From Palsa-504 sp963795795 (GTDB lineage Bacteria > Actinomycetota > Actinomycetes > Streptosporangiales > Streptosporangiaceae), in assembly GCA_963795795.1 (NCBI GenBank), contig CAWCJS010000012.1, positions 5,549 to 69,548 on the forward strand: a stretch of DNA of 64,000 bases, given 5' to 3'. Every line of letters begins with the position of its first letter. The stretch's first letter is position 1. Below, piece by piece: positions 25,041-33,680 of this stretch. The translations under genes and the position numbers were made by a program. The notes below the pieces were generated by a model that saw only the letters and a program-made list of their open reading frames with translations, made no database searches and had not been told where the DNA came from.

Positions 25041-26123
25041 TTATCGCCAGCCGAGCGCGGGCGCCACGTGGGTGAGGATGCTGTCGATGACGTGGGCGTT
25101 GTAGTCGACGCCGAGCTGGTTGGGCACGGTGAGCAGCAGCGTGTCGGCGGCCGCGATCGCCTCGTCTTCCTTGAGCTGCTGGATCAGCACATCCGGCTCG
25201 GCGGCGTAGGTCCGGCCGAAGATCGCCTGGGTTTCCGCGTCGATGAACCCGATCTCGTCGGTGTCCTGGTTGCGGCGGCCGAAATACGCCCGGTCCCGGT
25301 CATCGACCAGGGCGAAGATGCTCCGGCTGACCGACACCCGCGGCTCCCGCTCGTGGCCGGCCTGCTGCCATGCGTCGCGGAACGCCTGGATCTGCTCAGC
25401 CTGCTGCAGGTGAAAGGGCTTGTCCGACTCGTTATTGATCAGCGTCGAACTCTGCAGATTCAGGCCCAACTCGGCGGCCCACGTGGCGGTCCGCTGTGAC
25501 GCGGCACCCCACCAGATGCGCTCCCGCAGCCCTGCCGAGTGCGGCTCGACGCGCAGCAGGCCGGGCGGGTTCGCGAACATCGGGCGGGGACTGGGCTGTG
25601 CGAAGCCGTCGCCGCGCAGCACTTCGAGCAGCACCTGGGCATGCCCGCGGGCCATGTCGGCGTCCGTCTGACCCTCTTGCGGCTGGTAGCCGAAGTACCG
25701 CCAGCCGTCGATCACCTGCTCCGGCGAGCCGCGGCTGATACCCAGCTGGAGGCGGCCGCCGGAGATCAGGTCGGCCGCGCCGGCGTCCTCTGCCATGTAC
25801 AGCGGGTTCTCGTAGCGCATGTCGATGACCGCCGTGCCGATCTCGATCCGGCTGGTGCGCGCGCCGACCGCCGCCAGCAGCGGGAACGGAGATCCCAGCT
25901 GCCTGGCGAAATGGTGCACGCGGAAGTACGCGCCGTCAGCGCCCAGCTCTTCGGCGGCGACGGCCAGGTCGATCGACTGCAGCAACGCGTCCGATGCCGA
26001 CCGGGTCTGCGAGCCAGATGACGACGACCAGTGCCCGAACGACAGAAAGCCAATCTTCTTCACCCGCGCGTCAACACGAACCGCGCAGGCGGCATTCCTC
26101 GCCGCCTGCGCGGCCTCCGGCAC
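25041..26123 (-). CDS. LLM-class flavin-dependent oxidoreductase
   Basis: A 360-residue luciferase-like monooxygenase unrelated to the duplicated pair beyond fold. VKKIGFLSFGHW, DLAVAAEELGADGAYFRVHHFARQLGSPFPLLAAVGART, IEIGTAVIDMRYENPLYMAEDAGAADLISGGRLQLGISRGSPEQVIDG and VPNQLGVDYNAHVIDSIL are typical of the bacterial-luciferase-like FMN-dependent branch. GTG 26123 has GGAGG seven bases ahead and is preferred, although family members usually begin near residue 21 (GTG 26063). The substrate is unknown. The enzyme is cytoplasmic and stands alone. Confidence 0.9.
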   Translation of the reverse strand: MPEAAQAARNAACAVRVDARVKKIGFLSFGHWSSSSGSQTRSASDALLQSIDLAVAAEELGADGAYFRVHHFARQLGSPFPLLAAVGARTSRIEIGTAVIDMRYENPLYMAEDAGAADLISGGRLQLGISRGSPEQVIDGWRYFGYQPQEGQTDADMARGHAQVLLEVLRGDGFAQPSPRPMFANPPGLLRVEPHSAGLRERIWWGAASQRTATWAAELGLNLQSSTLINNESDKPFHLQQAEQIQAFRDAWQQAGHEREPRVSVSRSIFALVDDRDRAYFGRRNQDTDEIGFIDAETQAIFGRTYAAEPDVLIQQLKEDEAIAAADTLLLTVPNQLGVDYNAHVIDSILTHVAPALGWR

Positions 26124-26554
26124 CTGACCGCCTCCGCATCCTCAGAGGGTCAGACCGCCGAAGACGTCCGGCATTGCCGAATTCTGTATGAGGCTGACGC
26201 TTGCTGAGATCGTCATTTAGCCTGGCCCGTTCGCATCCGTAGGCCCTCTCTGAATACGACATCTAATACCGCAACGGCCACTTATCCCATCCAATGGCTT
26301 GGCCTTGGGAAACGCGGTTCTCCGCGGTCAAGCCATATCGCGGCAGCGGGCAATGCGTTAGGTCAGTAGTGGTGAGCTAGTTTCGCCTCGGAACAGGCCG
26401 TAAGGTGTACGTGAACTGAAAGACCTTGGTACCGAACGTCGTTCCTGGGGCCCTGGTGTCCTGGCCCTCGGCAGGCTCATGCTCGCACGAGAAACAGCGT
26501 AGGTTACGCCGACCGGGAGTCCGGCGGCCCGGGACGGGAGGAGGGCTAGGACGA
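26124..26554. other. gene-free stretch, moderately AT-rich
   Basis: No supportable gene. The part from 26180 to 26400 is less GC-rich and probably carries the promoters of the genes on either side. No hairpin or operator strong enough to report was seen. Confidence 0.4.
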
Positions 26555-26920
26555 ATGGCCGATGCCGGAGGAACCATTCAGTATTTGAAGTGGAGGAAGG
26601 ACGTAGCCGACCACGACTATGCGGCTGCCTCCAGCTACCTCAGTATCCGCTTCGGGGAGAACCGGGCGAAGGAGGTGTCGGAGAAGCTGCGAAAGCTTCC
26701 GGTCATCCAACGCCGCGCCAATGACATCCTGCGGGCGACCCAGCGCACCCCGCTGCCACTGTCGGATCCGGGCGTGCTGAGGGACCTGCAGAAGGTGCTG
26801 GCCGGGGAGAAGCTGTCACCGGTTCTCATAGCGGACGGGGATATCGCGGACGGCTACCACCGTGTCTCCCTCGCTTATGCGCTCGATCCCTACGCGGACG
26901 TGCCGCTCAAGCTCGGCTAA
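26555..26920 (+). CDS. conserved small protein of unknown function
   Basis: A 121-residue protein. IQYLKWRKDVADHDYAAASSYLSIRFGE, LPVIQRRANDILRATQRTPLPLSD, LRDLQKVLAGEKLSPVLIADGDIADGYHRVSLAYALDPYADVPLKL. The IADGYHRVSLAY motif resembles the substrate-binding strand of ParB/Srx-type nuclease domains (where G.HR is conserved), but the protein is too short to be a ParB and has no HTH. I recall similar orphan proteins in many bacteria with no function given. ATG 26555 lies in frame inside a longer Arg-rich frame and has GGAGG 16 bases ahead, a loose fit. Confidence 0.65.
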   Translation: MADAGGTIQYLKWRKDVADHDYAAASSYLSIRFGENRAKEVSEKLRKLPVIQRRANDILRATQRTPLPLSDPGVLRDLQKVLAGEKLSPVLIADGDIADGYHRVSLAYALDPYADVPLKLG

Positions 26921-26950
26921 GGAACGGCCAGCTCGCGGGCGCGGCGCCGG

Positions 26951-27862
26951 TTATTGCCCGCTCCGCTGCTCACCGGTGTCGGCAACGCCCGGGGGGACGA
27001 CCCGCCCTTGATCGATTTCTTCCGACAGTTCCGCCTTGGCCGCTAGGGCCCCCTCGTCCAGCACGCCGGAGCCCGCCGCCCGTGAGATAACGTCGCCGCC
27101 ACGGCCACGCAGCACCTGCGCAAAGCCGACGGCAATCAGCGCACCGGCAATAGGCCCCACGACGTACACCCAGTAGCTGGTGAAGTCACCGCTGACCAGG
27201 GCCGGGCCGAACGAGCGGGCCGGGTTCATCGAAACGCCGCTGACCGGGGCTGCCCACAAGCCGGCTAGGGCGATATAGCCGCCGACGCCGAGCGCGGCGA
27301 TCGCGCCGACGTTCTGTGCGGCCGAGGCGGTACCGAGGATCACGCTGACCAGGAGCGTGGTGAGCGCGATCTCCATGAGCAGGGCCTGCCAGCTCTTGTA
27401 CCCGGGACCCGGCAGCGTCGCCCCGAGGTGCCCGACGTTCCCGAACACCAGGCGGAGAAATAGGCAGGCCAGTGTCGCGCCGGCGAGTTGGATGACGATG
27501 TAGCCGGGGACACGCCGCCACGGGAAGTCACCGCGCAGCGCGAAGGCCAACGACACGGCCGGGTTCAGGTGCGCGCCGGAGACCGCGCCCATGAACAAGA
27601 TGATCGCCGTCACCATCAGGCCCGGGGCAACGACAGCCGCGGCGAGGCTGATCTGCCCCTTCGCGTGCAGGAGCCCTCCGCCCGCGGCGACCAGAACCAG
27701 CGCGAAGGTGCCCAGCAACTCCGAGAACAGCCGCCGCCATTCCTTGTGCGGGTCGTCGAAGTCCTCACGGTTCCCGAATTCCAGCCAGAGCACGTGGTGC
27801 GTGCGCGTGAAGTCCGACCCCAGCTGTGCTGGGTCGATCTTCTGCGCCGTCGCGTCGCTCAC
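26951..27862 (-). CDS. aquaporin/glycerol facilitator (MIP family)
   Basis: A 303-residue integral membrane channel. Both NPA boxes are present: GAHLNPAVSLAF and GVSMNPARSFGPALV. Six membrane segments can be placed (for instance LFSELLGTFALVLVAAGGG, VVAPGLMVTAIILFMGAVSG, GYIVIQLAGATLACLFLRLVF, YWVYVVGPIAGALIAVGFAQVL). An unusually long hydrophilic N-terminus of about 55 residues (FTRTHHVLWLEFGNREDFDDPHKE) and a charged C-terminal tail are extra to the channel core. The Arg after the second NPA is conserved in water and glycerol channels. GTG 27862 has GAGG eight bases ahead. Substrate, water or small solutes, is not decidable. Confidence 0.92.
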   Translation of the reverse strand: MSDATAQKIDPAQLGSDFTRTHHVLWLEFGNREDFDDPHKEWRRLFSELLGTFALVLVAAGGGLLHAKGQISLAAAVVAPGLMVTAIILFMGAVSGAHLNPAVSLAFALRGDFPWRRVPGYIVIQLAGATLACLFLRLVFGNVGHLGATLPGPGYKSWQALLMEIALTTLLVSVILGTASAAQNVGAIAALGVGGYIALAGLWAAPVSGVSMNPARSFGPALVSGDFTSYWVYVVGPIAGALIAVGFAQVLRGRGGDVISRAAGSGVLDEGALAAKAELSEEIDQGRVVPPGVADTGEQRSGQ

Positions 27863-28132
27863 AGCGTCTGCCTCTGTGCGGTCCCGCGCGCCGCGGACCA
27901 TCCCACCAGCTCGCCCATTGTCTCCGCCCTGCCGATTGCCGCAGGAAACGCCTACAGGTCGAGGATGCCGGAACCGGCCGCCGTTGTCGCGCAGCGCCGC
28001 GCTCCCGGGCTGCCTGGCGCGCTGCCGCAGGTTTGGCGGCAGTCAACCAGCCGCACGCCTGCGGCGTCTGCTATCACGTGCCCACACGAACTCCCCCGAA
28101 AGGCAGGGCCATGAGACTGCACTCGTTTCGCC

Positions 28133-28588
28133 GTGATCGCCCTATCGGCCGCCGCGCTGGTAGCGGTCAGCGCGCCGTTCGCCGCGCACTCGGCCACCGC
28201 GCAGGAAGCCACTCACCAAGCGCACGCGTCCGCGTCGCCGTCCGTTGCCGTGTACGACTGCTCGAACAAGCCGGAGGTTAGGCCAGGCACGTTCGACTTG
28301 TTCTGTGACGGCAGCGGCTACTTCACGAGGCTGCGCTGGAGCACCTGGAACACCTCGACGGCCACCGCGACCGGGAGGCTGTACGTCGACAACTGCGAGC
28401 CGAACTGCGCGCAAGGCACCTGGTCGCACCGGACCGTGGACCTGATCTTCTGGCGCAGCTTGCCCGTCAAGGGACACCCCGGCGAGCGAGGCTACAGCCA
28501 GATGACAGTGCTATATCCCGGCCGCGCCATCAGCAGCCACAACACCTACACCGGCGCCCCGCCCGGCCTGTTCCCCGGCGAGTTCTAA
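28133..28588 (+). CDS. secreted protein of unknown function with a displaced start
   Basis: The frame from GTG 28133 encodes a signal-peptide core (IALSAAALVAVSAPFAAHSATAQ) and a mature domain of about 125 residues with four cysteines: VYDCSNKPEVRPGTFDLFCDGSGYFTRLRWSTW and YVDNCEPNCAQGTW, then IFWRSLPVKGHPGERGYSQMTV. Such Cys-paired secreted proteins are common in actinomycetes, function unknown. GTG 28133 has no ribosome site, while ATG 28111 has AAAGG ahead and reads RLHSFR in a different frame. Adding or removing one base between 28126 and 28132 would join the two into a normal start with a charged n-region. Thus the gene is either frameshifted at its start or the base call is wrong. Its last nine codons are repeated at 46685-46711. 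Confidence 0.7.
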   Translation: MIALSAAALVAVSAPFAAHSATAQEATHQAHASASPSVAVYDCSNKPEVRPGTFDLFCDGSGYFTRLRWSTWNTSTATATGRLYVDNCEPNCAQGTWSHRTVDLIFWRSLPVKGHPGERGYSQMTVLYPGRAISSHNTYTGAPPGLFPGEF

Positions 28589-28925
28589 TCCTCATGCCGC
28601 CCTGACCGGACCCACTCTCTGGCCGCCTGACGGGTGGCCCGGGTGGCTGCCTCGTCGTGCGGATGGTCTAATGTTTGGCGCGCCGCAGGGCTGAGCTGAC
28701 CCAGCCTTGAGCGGCGGCATGAGCGCAATCTGGTCAGCCAGGTGTCAGGCATGGTGTTTAATGGATGGCGGTTGTAGTCGAATTCGTTACGTGTACCTGC
28801 GCCTGCGAACTTCTGACAGCGGGCGCCGCGAGTACACGGCCGGGTCTTCCCGGCAGGCTGGCGGTCGCGATAACCAGGGGAGCACATAAGTGCCTCCCGA
28901 ACGATCGTCTCTACAGGAGAAGTAC

Positions 28926-29129
28926 ATGGCTGAAGGCACCGTCAAGTGGTTCAACGCCGACAAGGGCTACGGCTTTATCGCCCCTGACGACGGGACCGCC
29001 GACGTGTTCGTCCATTTCTCTGCCATCCAGGCTGACGGCTTCCGCAGCCTGCAGGAGAACCAGAGGGTCACCTACACCGCTGGACGCGGACAGAAGGGCC
29101 CCCAGGCAGAGGAAGTCCGCCCGATCTGA
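28926..29129 (+). CDS. cold-shock protein, copy 1
   Basis: A 67-residue CspA-type protein: GTVKWFNADKGYGFIAPDDG carries RNP1 (KGYGFI) and DVFVHFSAIQ carries RNP2 (VFVHF). It binds single-stranded RNA and DNA in the cytoplasm and acts as an RNA chaperone. ATG 28926 follows ACAGGAGAAGTAC. The leader of about 175 bases is conserved with the second copy and is probably a structured 5' UTR, as in other csp genes. A GC hairpin follows the stop. It differs from copy 2 (47050) at two positions: Phe for His in the RNP2 motif and Thr for Ile near QRVTYTAG. Confidence 0.95.
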   Translation: MAEGTVKWFNADKGYGFIAPDDGTADVFVHFSAIQADGFRSLQENQRVTYTAGRGQKGPQAEEVRPI

Positions 29130-29135
29130 CCGCCA

Positions 29136-29178
29136 GCGGACCGGGCCGGGCGCCTTCTGGCTTCCCGTCCCGGTCCGC
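29136..29178 (+). terminator. terminator hairpin of cold-shock copy 1
   Basis: GCGGACCGGG (29136-29145) pairs perfectly with CCCGGTCCGC (29169-29178), starting seven bases after the stop codon. There is no T run, as is common for actinomycete intrinsic terminators. The same hairpin follows copy 2. Confidence 0.75.
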
Positions 29179-29749
29179 CTGCACCCCTCCCCTACGCGAT
29201 TACCGGAACCGAGCCGTCTAGCTTGGCCGAGGTCAATCGCGCAGTAGTCGCGCTCGGCGGGGCCGAAGAGCCTTTATTTCCCGAACGAGCAGTGGTACCT
29301 GTCCCGGTACACCCGGCCGCCTGGTTCGTGGAGGTCGACGGCCGACACCGCCAGGGTCAGCGGGCCGGAATCAACACCGTGGCCTGGTCCGCCAGCCGCT
29401 CGTTCAGATCGTCGACGTTGAACACGTCGGCCAGGTCAGACCCGAGCCCGACCTGCGGCCCAGAGCGGCAGACCGCCAGCAACAAACCCTTTGCGGACGG
29501 CGCCGTTGATGGCGCACGCTAGCTGACGTGTTCCGGTTCGCCGTCTTCGTCACCTGCGCGCTCGACCGCGCTGGGATGACGGCTGCCTCGGCACTGCTGT
29601 CGCCGGCGGCCCTGCTGGCCCTGGGCGGCGCGCGACGCTGACCCTTCCCCGTTCGCTTCGGTGACCTGGCGGGGGAGGGTGGCTCATCGCGCGGTGCTGT
29701 CCGCGCGCGGGTCAGCGAGTGCAGCAGGAGGAACCAGGAGCAGACAGTC
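29179..29749. other. gene-poor stretch with a remnant shared with 48.8 kb
   Basis: At about 29265-29350 a segment reading FPNEQWYL followed by CACCCGGCCGCCTGGTT is clearly related to 48797-48884 (VPNEPWYLPPEHPGRLVGEVNGR). It appears to be a fragment of a lost gene that once sat behind both cold-shock copies. The remainder has no supportable gene; the last 100 bases are the leader of the EF-Tu gene, with AGGAGG and AGGAG before ATG 29750. Confidence 0.5.
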
Positions 29750-30952
29750 ATGACCAAGCAGGCCTACGTCCGCGACAAGCCGCACCTCAACATCGGCACG
29801 ATGGGGCACGTCGACCACGGGAAGACCACTCTCACCGCCGCCATCACTAAGGTCTTGGCGGACCGCGGCATGAGCAGGTACGTGCCGTTCGGGCAGATCG
29901 ACCGCGCGCCCGAGGAGGCCGCGCGGGGGATCACCATCAACATCGCGCACGTCGAGTACCAGACCGCGACACGGCACTACGCGCACGTCGACATGCCCGG
30001 CCACGCGGACTACGTGAAGAACATGATCACGGGTGCGGCGCAGGTCGACGGCGCGGTCCTCGTGGTCTCGGCGCTGGACGGCGTGATGCCGCAGACCCGG
30101 GAGCACGTCGTGCTGGCCCGGCAGGTGGGGGTGTCCCACGTCGTCGTCGCGCTCAGCAAGGCCGACGCGGCCGAGGAGGAGATCGCGGAGCTCGTCGAGC
30201 TCGAGGTCCGTGACCTGCTGTCCGCCTACGGGTACCCCGGCGAGGAGGTGCCCGTCGTTCCGGTCTCCGGGCTGGCGGCGCTGGCGGGCGAGGAGCGCTG
30301 GGTCGCGTCGATCCTGGACCTCCTCGACGCCATTGACGCCTACGTGCCGGTACCAGAGCGGTACGTCGACGCGCCGTTCCTGATGGCCGTGGAGAACTCC
30401 GTGACCATCACCGGCCGCGGCACGGTCGTCACCGGCGCGATCGAGCGGGGCCAGGTGCGGATCGGTGACCCGGTCGAGCTCATCGGGCTGGGTGCGGCGG
30501 TGAAGTCCGTGGTCACGAGCGTCGAGACGTTCGGCAAGACCATGGAGGTCGCTCAGGCCGGCGACAACGCGGCGCTGCTGCTGCGCGGCGTCGGTCGTCA
30601 CCAGGTGCGGCGTGGTCAGGTGCTCGCCGCGCCGGGCAGCCTGCGCGCGCACCAGCGCTTCGCGGCTACGCTGCATCTCCTGTCGCCGGCCGAAGGTGGC
30701 CGGCGCACACCGGTGCGTTCGGGGTACCGACCGCAGTTCTACGTCCGCACCACGGACGTGTCCGGCGTGCTGGACCTCGGCAGCATCGGCGGGAGCGACG
30801 GCGGCTACGTGGCCTCGGCCATGCCAGGGCAGACGGTGCAGGTCACCGTCGCTCTCGGCAAGCCGGTCGCGCTCGATTCCGGCCAGACCTTCGCGATCCG
30901 CGAGGGCGGCCGCACGGTCGGCGCAGGCACGGTCACCGCCCTGCTCGACTGA
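29750..30952 (+). CDS. tuf: second, divergent elongation factor Tu
   Basis: A 400-residue EF-Tu, which brings aminoacyl-tRNA to the ribosome as a GTP complex. All three domains are present: the P-loop GHVDHGKT (19-26), the effector region RGITINIAHVEY, the G3 box DMPGH (usually DCPGH), domain II (TGRGTVVTGAIERG) and the C-terminal FAIREGGRTVGAGTVT. The guanine-recognition box is VALSKAD instead of the almost universal NKxD (Ser136), and the G5 box is SGL instead of SAL. It is not in a ribosomal-protein operon and lies next to a cold-shock gene. Streptomyces also carry extra, divergent tuf genes, some elfamycin-insensitive; a similar stress or resistance role here is inference. Confidence 0.92.
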   Translation: MTKQAYVRDKPHLNIGTMGHVDHGKTTLTAAITKVLADRGMSRYVPFGQIDRAPEEAARGITINIAHVEYQTATRHYAHVDMPGHADYVKNMITGAAQVDGAVLVVSALDGVMPQTREHVVLARQVGVSHVVVALSKADAAEEEIAELVELEVRDLLSAYGYPGEEVPVVPVSGLAALAGEERWVASILDLLDAIDAYVPVPERYVDAPFLMAVENSVTITGRGTVVTGAIERGQVRIGDPVELIGLGAAVKSVVTSVETFGKTMEVAQAGDNAALLLRGVGRHQVRRGQVLAAPGSLRAHQRFAATLHLLSPAEGGRRTPVRSGYRPQFYVRTTDVSGVLDLGSIGGSDGGYVASAMPGQTVQVTVALGKPVALDSGQTFAIREGGRTVGAGTVTALLD

Positions 30953-30956
30953 GCCA

Positions 30957-30988
30957 ACGGGTGCGAGACTCCCGGGTCCCGCACCCGT
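30957..30988. terminator. bidirectional terminator between tuf and the response regulator
   Basis: ACGGGTGCG (30957-30965) and CGCACCCGT (30980-30988) form a perfect nine-pair stem in the 41-base gap between two convergent genes. It probably ends transcription from both sides. Confidence 0.8.
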
Positions 30989-30993
30989 CTGGG

Positions 30994-31659
30994 TCAGGAC
31001 AGGCCCGCCCGGACCAGGCCGGTCTCGTAGGCGATCACGACCAGCTGCGCCCGGTCTCGCGCGCCGAGTTTGGTCATCATCCGGTTGACGTGGGTCTTGG
31101 CGGTCAGCGGGCTCATGAACAGGGCTTTGGCGATCTCGTCGTTGCTCATGCCGGCAGCGACCCGGGCGAGCACCTCCCGTTCCCGGTCGGTTAGTACCGA
31201 CAGCGCGGAGGCGTCGACTGGCCGGGCCGGACCGCGCCCGGCGATGTTGGAGATCAGCGTCCGGGTGACGCTCGGCGACAGCAGCGCGTCGCCGCGGGCG
31301 ACCACCTGGATGGCGTTGATGAGGTCCTCCGGCTCGGTGTCCTTAACCAGGAAGCCGCTCGCCCCCGACCGGATCGCCTCGAAGACATAATCATCCGCCT
31401 CGAAAGTGGTGAGGATGATGACGCGCACGCCGCTCAGCTCGGGGTCGGCGGCGATCTGCCGGGTTGCCTCCAGTCCGTCGGTGCCGGGCATGCGGATGTC
31501 CATCAGCACCACCTCGGGCCGCAGCGAGCGGGCCAGTTCGACCGCGGACGCCCCGTCCGCGGCCTCCCCGACGACCTCGATGTCGGGCGCCGAGCCGACG
31601 ATGAACCTGAAGCCGGCCCGGACAAGGGCCTGGTCGTCGGCGAGCAGGACCCTGATCAC
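30994..31659 (-). CDS. NarL/FixJ-type response regulator
   Basis: A 221-residue two-domain regulator. IRVLLADDQALVRAGFRFIV has the acidic pocket, VVLMDIRMPGTDG the phospho-accepting Asp, VIILTTFEADDYVF the conserved Thr, and GFLVKDTEPEDL the Lys of the receiver domain. The C-terminal LuxR-type HTH is LTDREREVLARVAAGMSNDEIAKALFMSPLTAKTHVNRMMTKLG. Phosphorylation by the partner kinase leads to dimerisation and DNA binding. Its start overlaps the kinase stop by four bases (31656-31659), so the two are coupled. Likely targets are the DUF6069 gene across the intergenic region or the operon itself. Confidence 0.95.
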   Translation of the reverse strand: MIRVLLADDQALVRAGFRFIVGSAPDIEVVGEAADGASAVELARSLRPEVVLMDIRMPGTDGLEATRQIAADPELSGVRVIILTTFEADDYVFEAIRSGASGFLVKDTEPEDLINAIQVVARGDALLSPSVTRTLISNIAGRGPARPVDASALSVLTDREREVLARVAAGMSNDEIAKALFMSPLTAKTHVNRMMTKLGARDRAQLVVIAYETGLVRAGLS

Positions 31660-33008
31660 GGCTGGCTCGCGATCGGGTGGGCGCGCTGCCCACCAGCACG
31701 TCCCGCGCCGTCGGCGTCCTGGCTGACAGCGACTGGCTTGCGACCAGCGGTCCCGTCGTCCGGGACCGTGGCGGTGCCTCCATCGTCCGCCGGGCCAACG
31801 TCGGGGGCCTCTGTTCCCTGGGCCGGGGCTGCTGCGAGTGGCAGCCGGGCGTGGACGGCGAACCCGCCCCCGGGACGCGGTCCGGCATCCAGGGTGCCGC
31901 CTAGTGCGGCCGCCCGCTCTCGCATTCCAGCTAGTCCCGCCCCGGTCCCGTCGCTGAAGGCCGCGGGCGCGGCACCGCCGTCGTTGACCACGTCCACGTG
32001 CAGGTATCCGCCGTCTTGCCGCAGGCGCACGGTTGCGGCGACCCGGCCGGCGTGACGGACCACGTTGGTGAGCGACTCCTGCACGATGCGGTAGGCGGCC
32101 AGCTCGACCGGCGGCGGCAGCGGCGCTGACGTCTCGGCCAGCTCCAGTGTGGTCGGTGTGCCGGCCGCGCTGGTCGCATCGACGAGCGCGGCGATAGCGC
32201 GCAGGTCCGGCACCGGCACCGCCGGGCTCCCGCCGTCGACTGGCCGCAACACCTCAAGGATGGCCCGCAGCTCGCGCAGTCCCGACTTGCTGGCCTGGCG
32301 GATCGCCTGGATCGCCGCGGCCGCGCTCGCCGGATCGGCGGCCAGCTGCATGCCCGCCGCCGTGGCCTGGACGTTGATCATGGCCATCGAATGCGCAACC
32401 ACGTCGTGCAGTTCGCGCGCAATCCGCATTCGCTCGGCGTCGACGCGCCTGCGGGTTTCCTCCTCCCGGGCCTGCTCGGCCCGCGCCGCCCGGTCAGCCT
32501 CGGCGGCCAGCCACTGACGGCGCGCCGCCACGTACGCGCCGACCGCGCCGGCGGCGAGCAGCTCCGGCCACATGGTGGCGTTCGGGCCTCCGAGCCAGCC
32601 GAACGGCCCGCGCACCCCCTCGGTCACGAAGATCGCCACCGCTCCCGCGAGCCCGGCGGCAATAGCGATGACCCGCGCGCGGGTCATCGCCACCCAGTAC
32701 ACGCCGACGATGACCGGAACGAGCGCGGCACCGTCGATCTGGCCGAGGGCCGCCCACGCGACCGCGCCGGCTACGGCGAGCCCGAGCACCTCGACCGGAC
32801 GGCTGTTGCGCCAGATCAGAGCGATGGAGGGCACCGCCAGCAGCAGGTAAGCGGCCAGCGGCGGATGGCTGGTCAGGTGCAGGCCACCGTAGTGGTGTAC
32901 CGGGTTGGCCTCGACGTAGGCGCCGATCACGGTCAGTGCGGTGACCAGCGCTACGCCCGCAGCGGCCAGCCAGCGCCGTGGCGGCCTGACCGCACTCTTG
33001 ATGCTCAT
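31656..33008 (-). CDS. sensor histidine kinase (HisKA_3 type)
   Basis: A kinase of about 450 residues. The N-terminal third has about five membrane segments (WLAAAGVALVTALTVIGAYV, LAAYLLLAVPSIALIW, VLGLAVAGAVAWAAL, ALVPVIVGVYWVAM, VIAIAAGLAGAVAIFV) with short loops. Then come the dimerisation/phosphoacceptor helix RIARELHDVVAHSMAMI with the His, the N box ESLTNVVRHAG, and the G box GTGAGLAGMRERAAALGG. A hydrophilic Ala/Gly/Asp-rich tail of about 60 residues follows the ATPase domain and is unusual. With few extracytoplasmic residues it probably senses membrane state. ATG 33008 is preferred over 33044 as the start. It is divergent from the DUF6069 gene. Confidence 0.92.
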   Translation of the reverse strand: MSIKSAVRPPRRWLAAAGVALVTALTVIGAYVEANPVHHYGGLHLTSHPPLAAYLLLAVPSIALIWRNSRPVEVLGLAVAGAVAWAALGQIDGAALVPVIVGVYWVAMTRARVIAIAAGLAGAVAIFVTEGVRGPFGWLGGPNATMWPELLAAGAVGAYVAARRQWLAAEADRAARAEQAREEETRRRVDAERMRIARELHDVVAHSMAMINVQATAAGMQLAADPASAAAAIQAIRQASKSGLRELRAILEVLRPVDGGSPAVPVPDLRAIAALVDATSAAGTPTTLELAETSAPLPPPVELAAYRIVQESLTNVVRHAGRVAATVRLRQDGGYLHVDVVNDGGAAPAAFSDGTGAGLAGMRERAAALGGTLDAGPRPGGGFAVHARLPLAAAPAQGTEAPDVGPADDGGTATVPDDGTAGRKPVAVSQDADGAGRAGGQRAHPIASQP

Positions 33009-33208
33009 CACCCGGAGGCTATATCGGCCGCGGCCCGGCGTCATCGTCGCTGCGCAGGCGGGCGGGCTACTGCGCTGGGAGTACCCGCTACTGCCGGTGC
33101 GGTAGCTGACCAGACGGCAGCTGGACGATGCCCGATTACCTCAGCCCGGGCGAGCCTGTTGATCAGCGGCGCAACCGGGCGCCGTAAGCCACATAAGGGA
33201 GTACGCGC

Positions 33209-33652
33209 ATGTTCACCACTACCGCCCCCGCCATTCCGGACATCAAGCACGGCCGCGCCCGGGCGCTGTGCGCTGCGGGCGGCGCGCTAGCCGCCGCCCT
33301 CGCCTGGATCGTGGAAGTCCCCCTGCTGGGTATCCACCTGAAGGTCCGCTTGGGCCCCGGCCACATGCAGACGGGCGCCGGCCATATCGAGACGATCGCA
33401 ATCGGTCAGGTCATCGGCGTCGCCGTGGCTGCCTCGCTGCTCGGCTGGCTGCTGCTCGCCCTGCTCGAGCGGCGCACCCCGCATGCCCGGCTCCTCTGGA
33501 TCACCATCGCGCTGGCCGCGCTGGCTGCGTCGCTGGCCCTGCCGCTGGCCGCCGCGACGACCACCTCAGCCGCCGTCGGGCTCGTCGTCATGCACCTGAC
33601 GGTCGGGGCCGTCGTGATCCCCGCCATGGCGCACACGGCGCGGGCGCGCTGA
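33209..33652 (+). CDS. DUF6069-like membrane protein
   Basis: A 147-residue protein with four membrane segments: ALCAAGGALAAALAWIVEVP, IGQVIGVAVAASLLGWLLLAL, LLWITIALAALAASLALPL and AVGLVVMHLTVGAVVIPAMA. This four-helix plan and the GWLLLALLERR loop fit the DUF6069 family, whose role is unknown. ATG 33209 follows AAGGGAG by about 11 bases. It lies opposite the sensor kinase with a 200-base shared upstream region, which suggests control by that two-component system. The secreted protein gene follows 28 bases downstream on the same strand. Confidence 0.75.
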   Translation: MFTTTAPAIPDIKHGRARALCAAGGALAAALAWIVEVPLLGIHLKVRLGPGHMQTGAGHIETIAIGQVIGVAVAASLLGWLLLALLERRTPHARLLWITIALAALAASLALPLAAATTTSAAVGLVVMHLTVGAVVIPAMAHTARAR

Positions 33653-33680
33653 GACCTCACCGGGAAGACAGGAGCACGAG

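Larger units (their letters stand above)
28561..29178. repeat. 0.62-kb duplicated cold-shock locus, copy 1
   Basis: Matches 46685-47303 in the same orientation. The copy covers the last nine codons of the secreted-protein gene (PPGLFPGEF), the 340-base intergenic region, the cold-shock gene and its terminator hairpin. Similarity is highest from about 28748 onward, where even the untranslated leader is nearly identical, and lower to the left. Confidence 0.9.

Noticed and set aside
29684..30676. 330-codon minus-strand frame
   Set aside because: It is antisense to the EF-Tu gene and has the Arg/His-rich composition typical of such shadows in GC-rich DNA.
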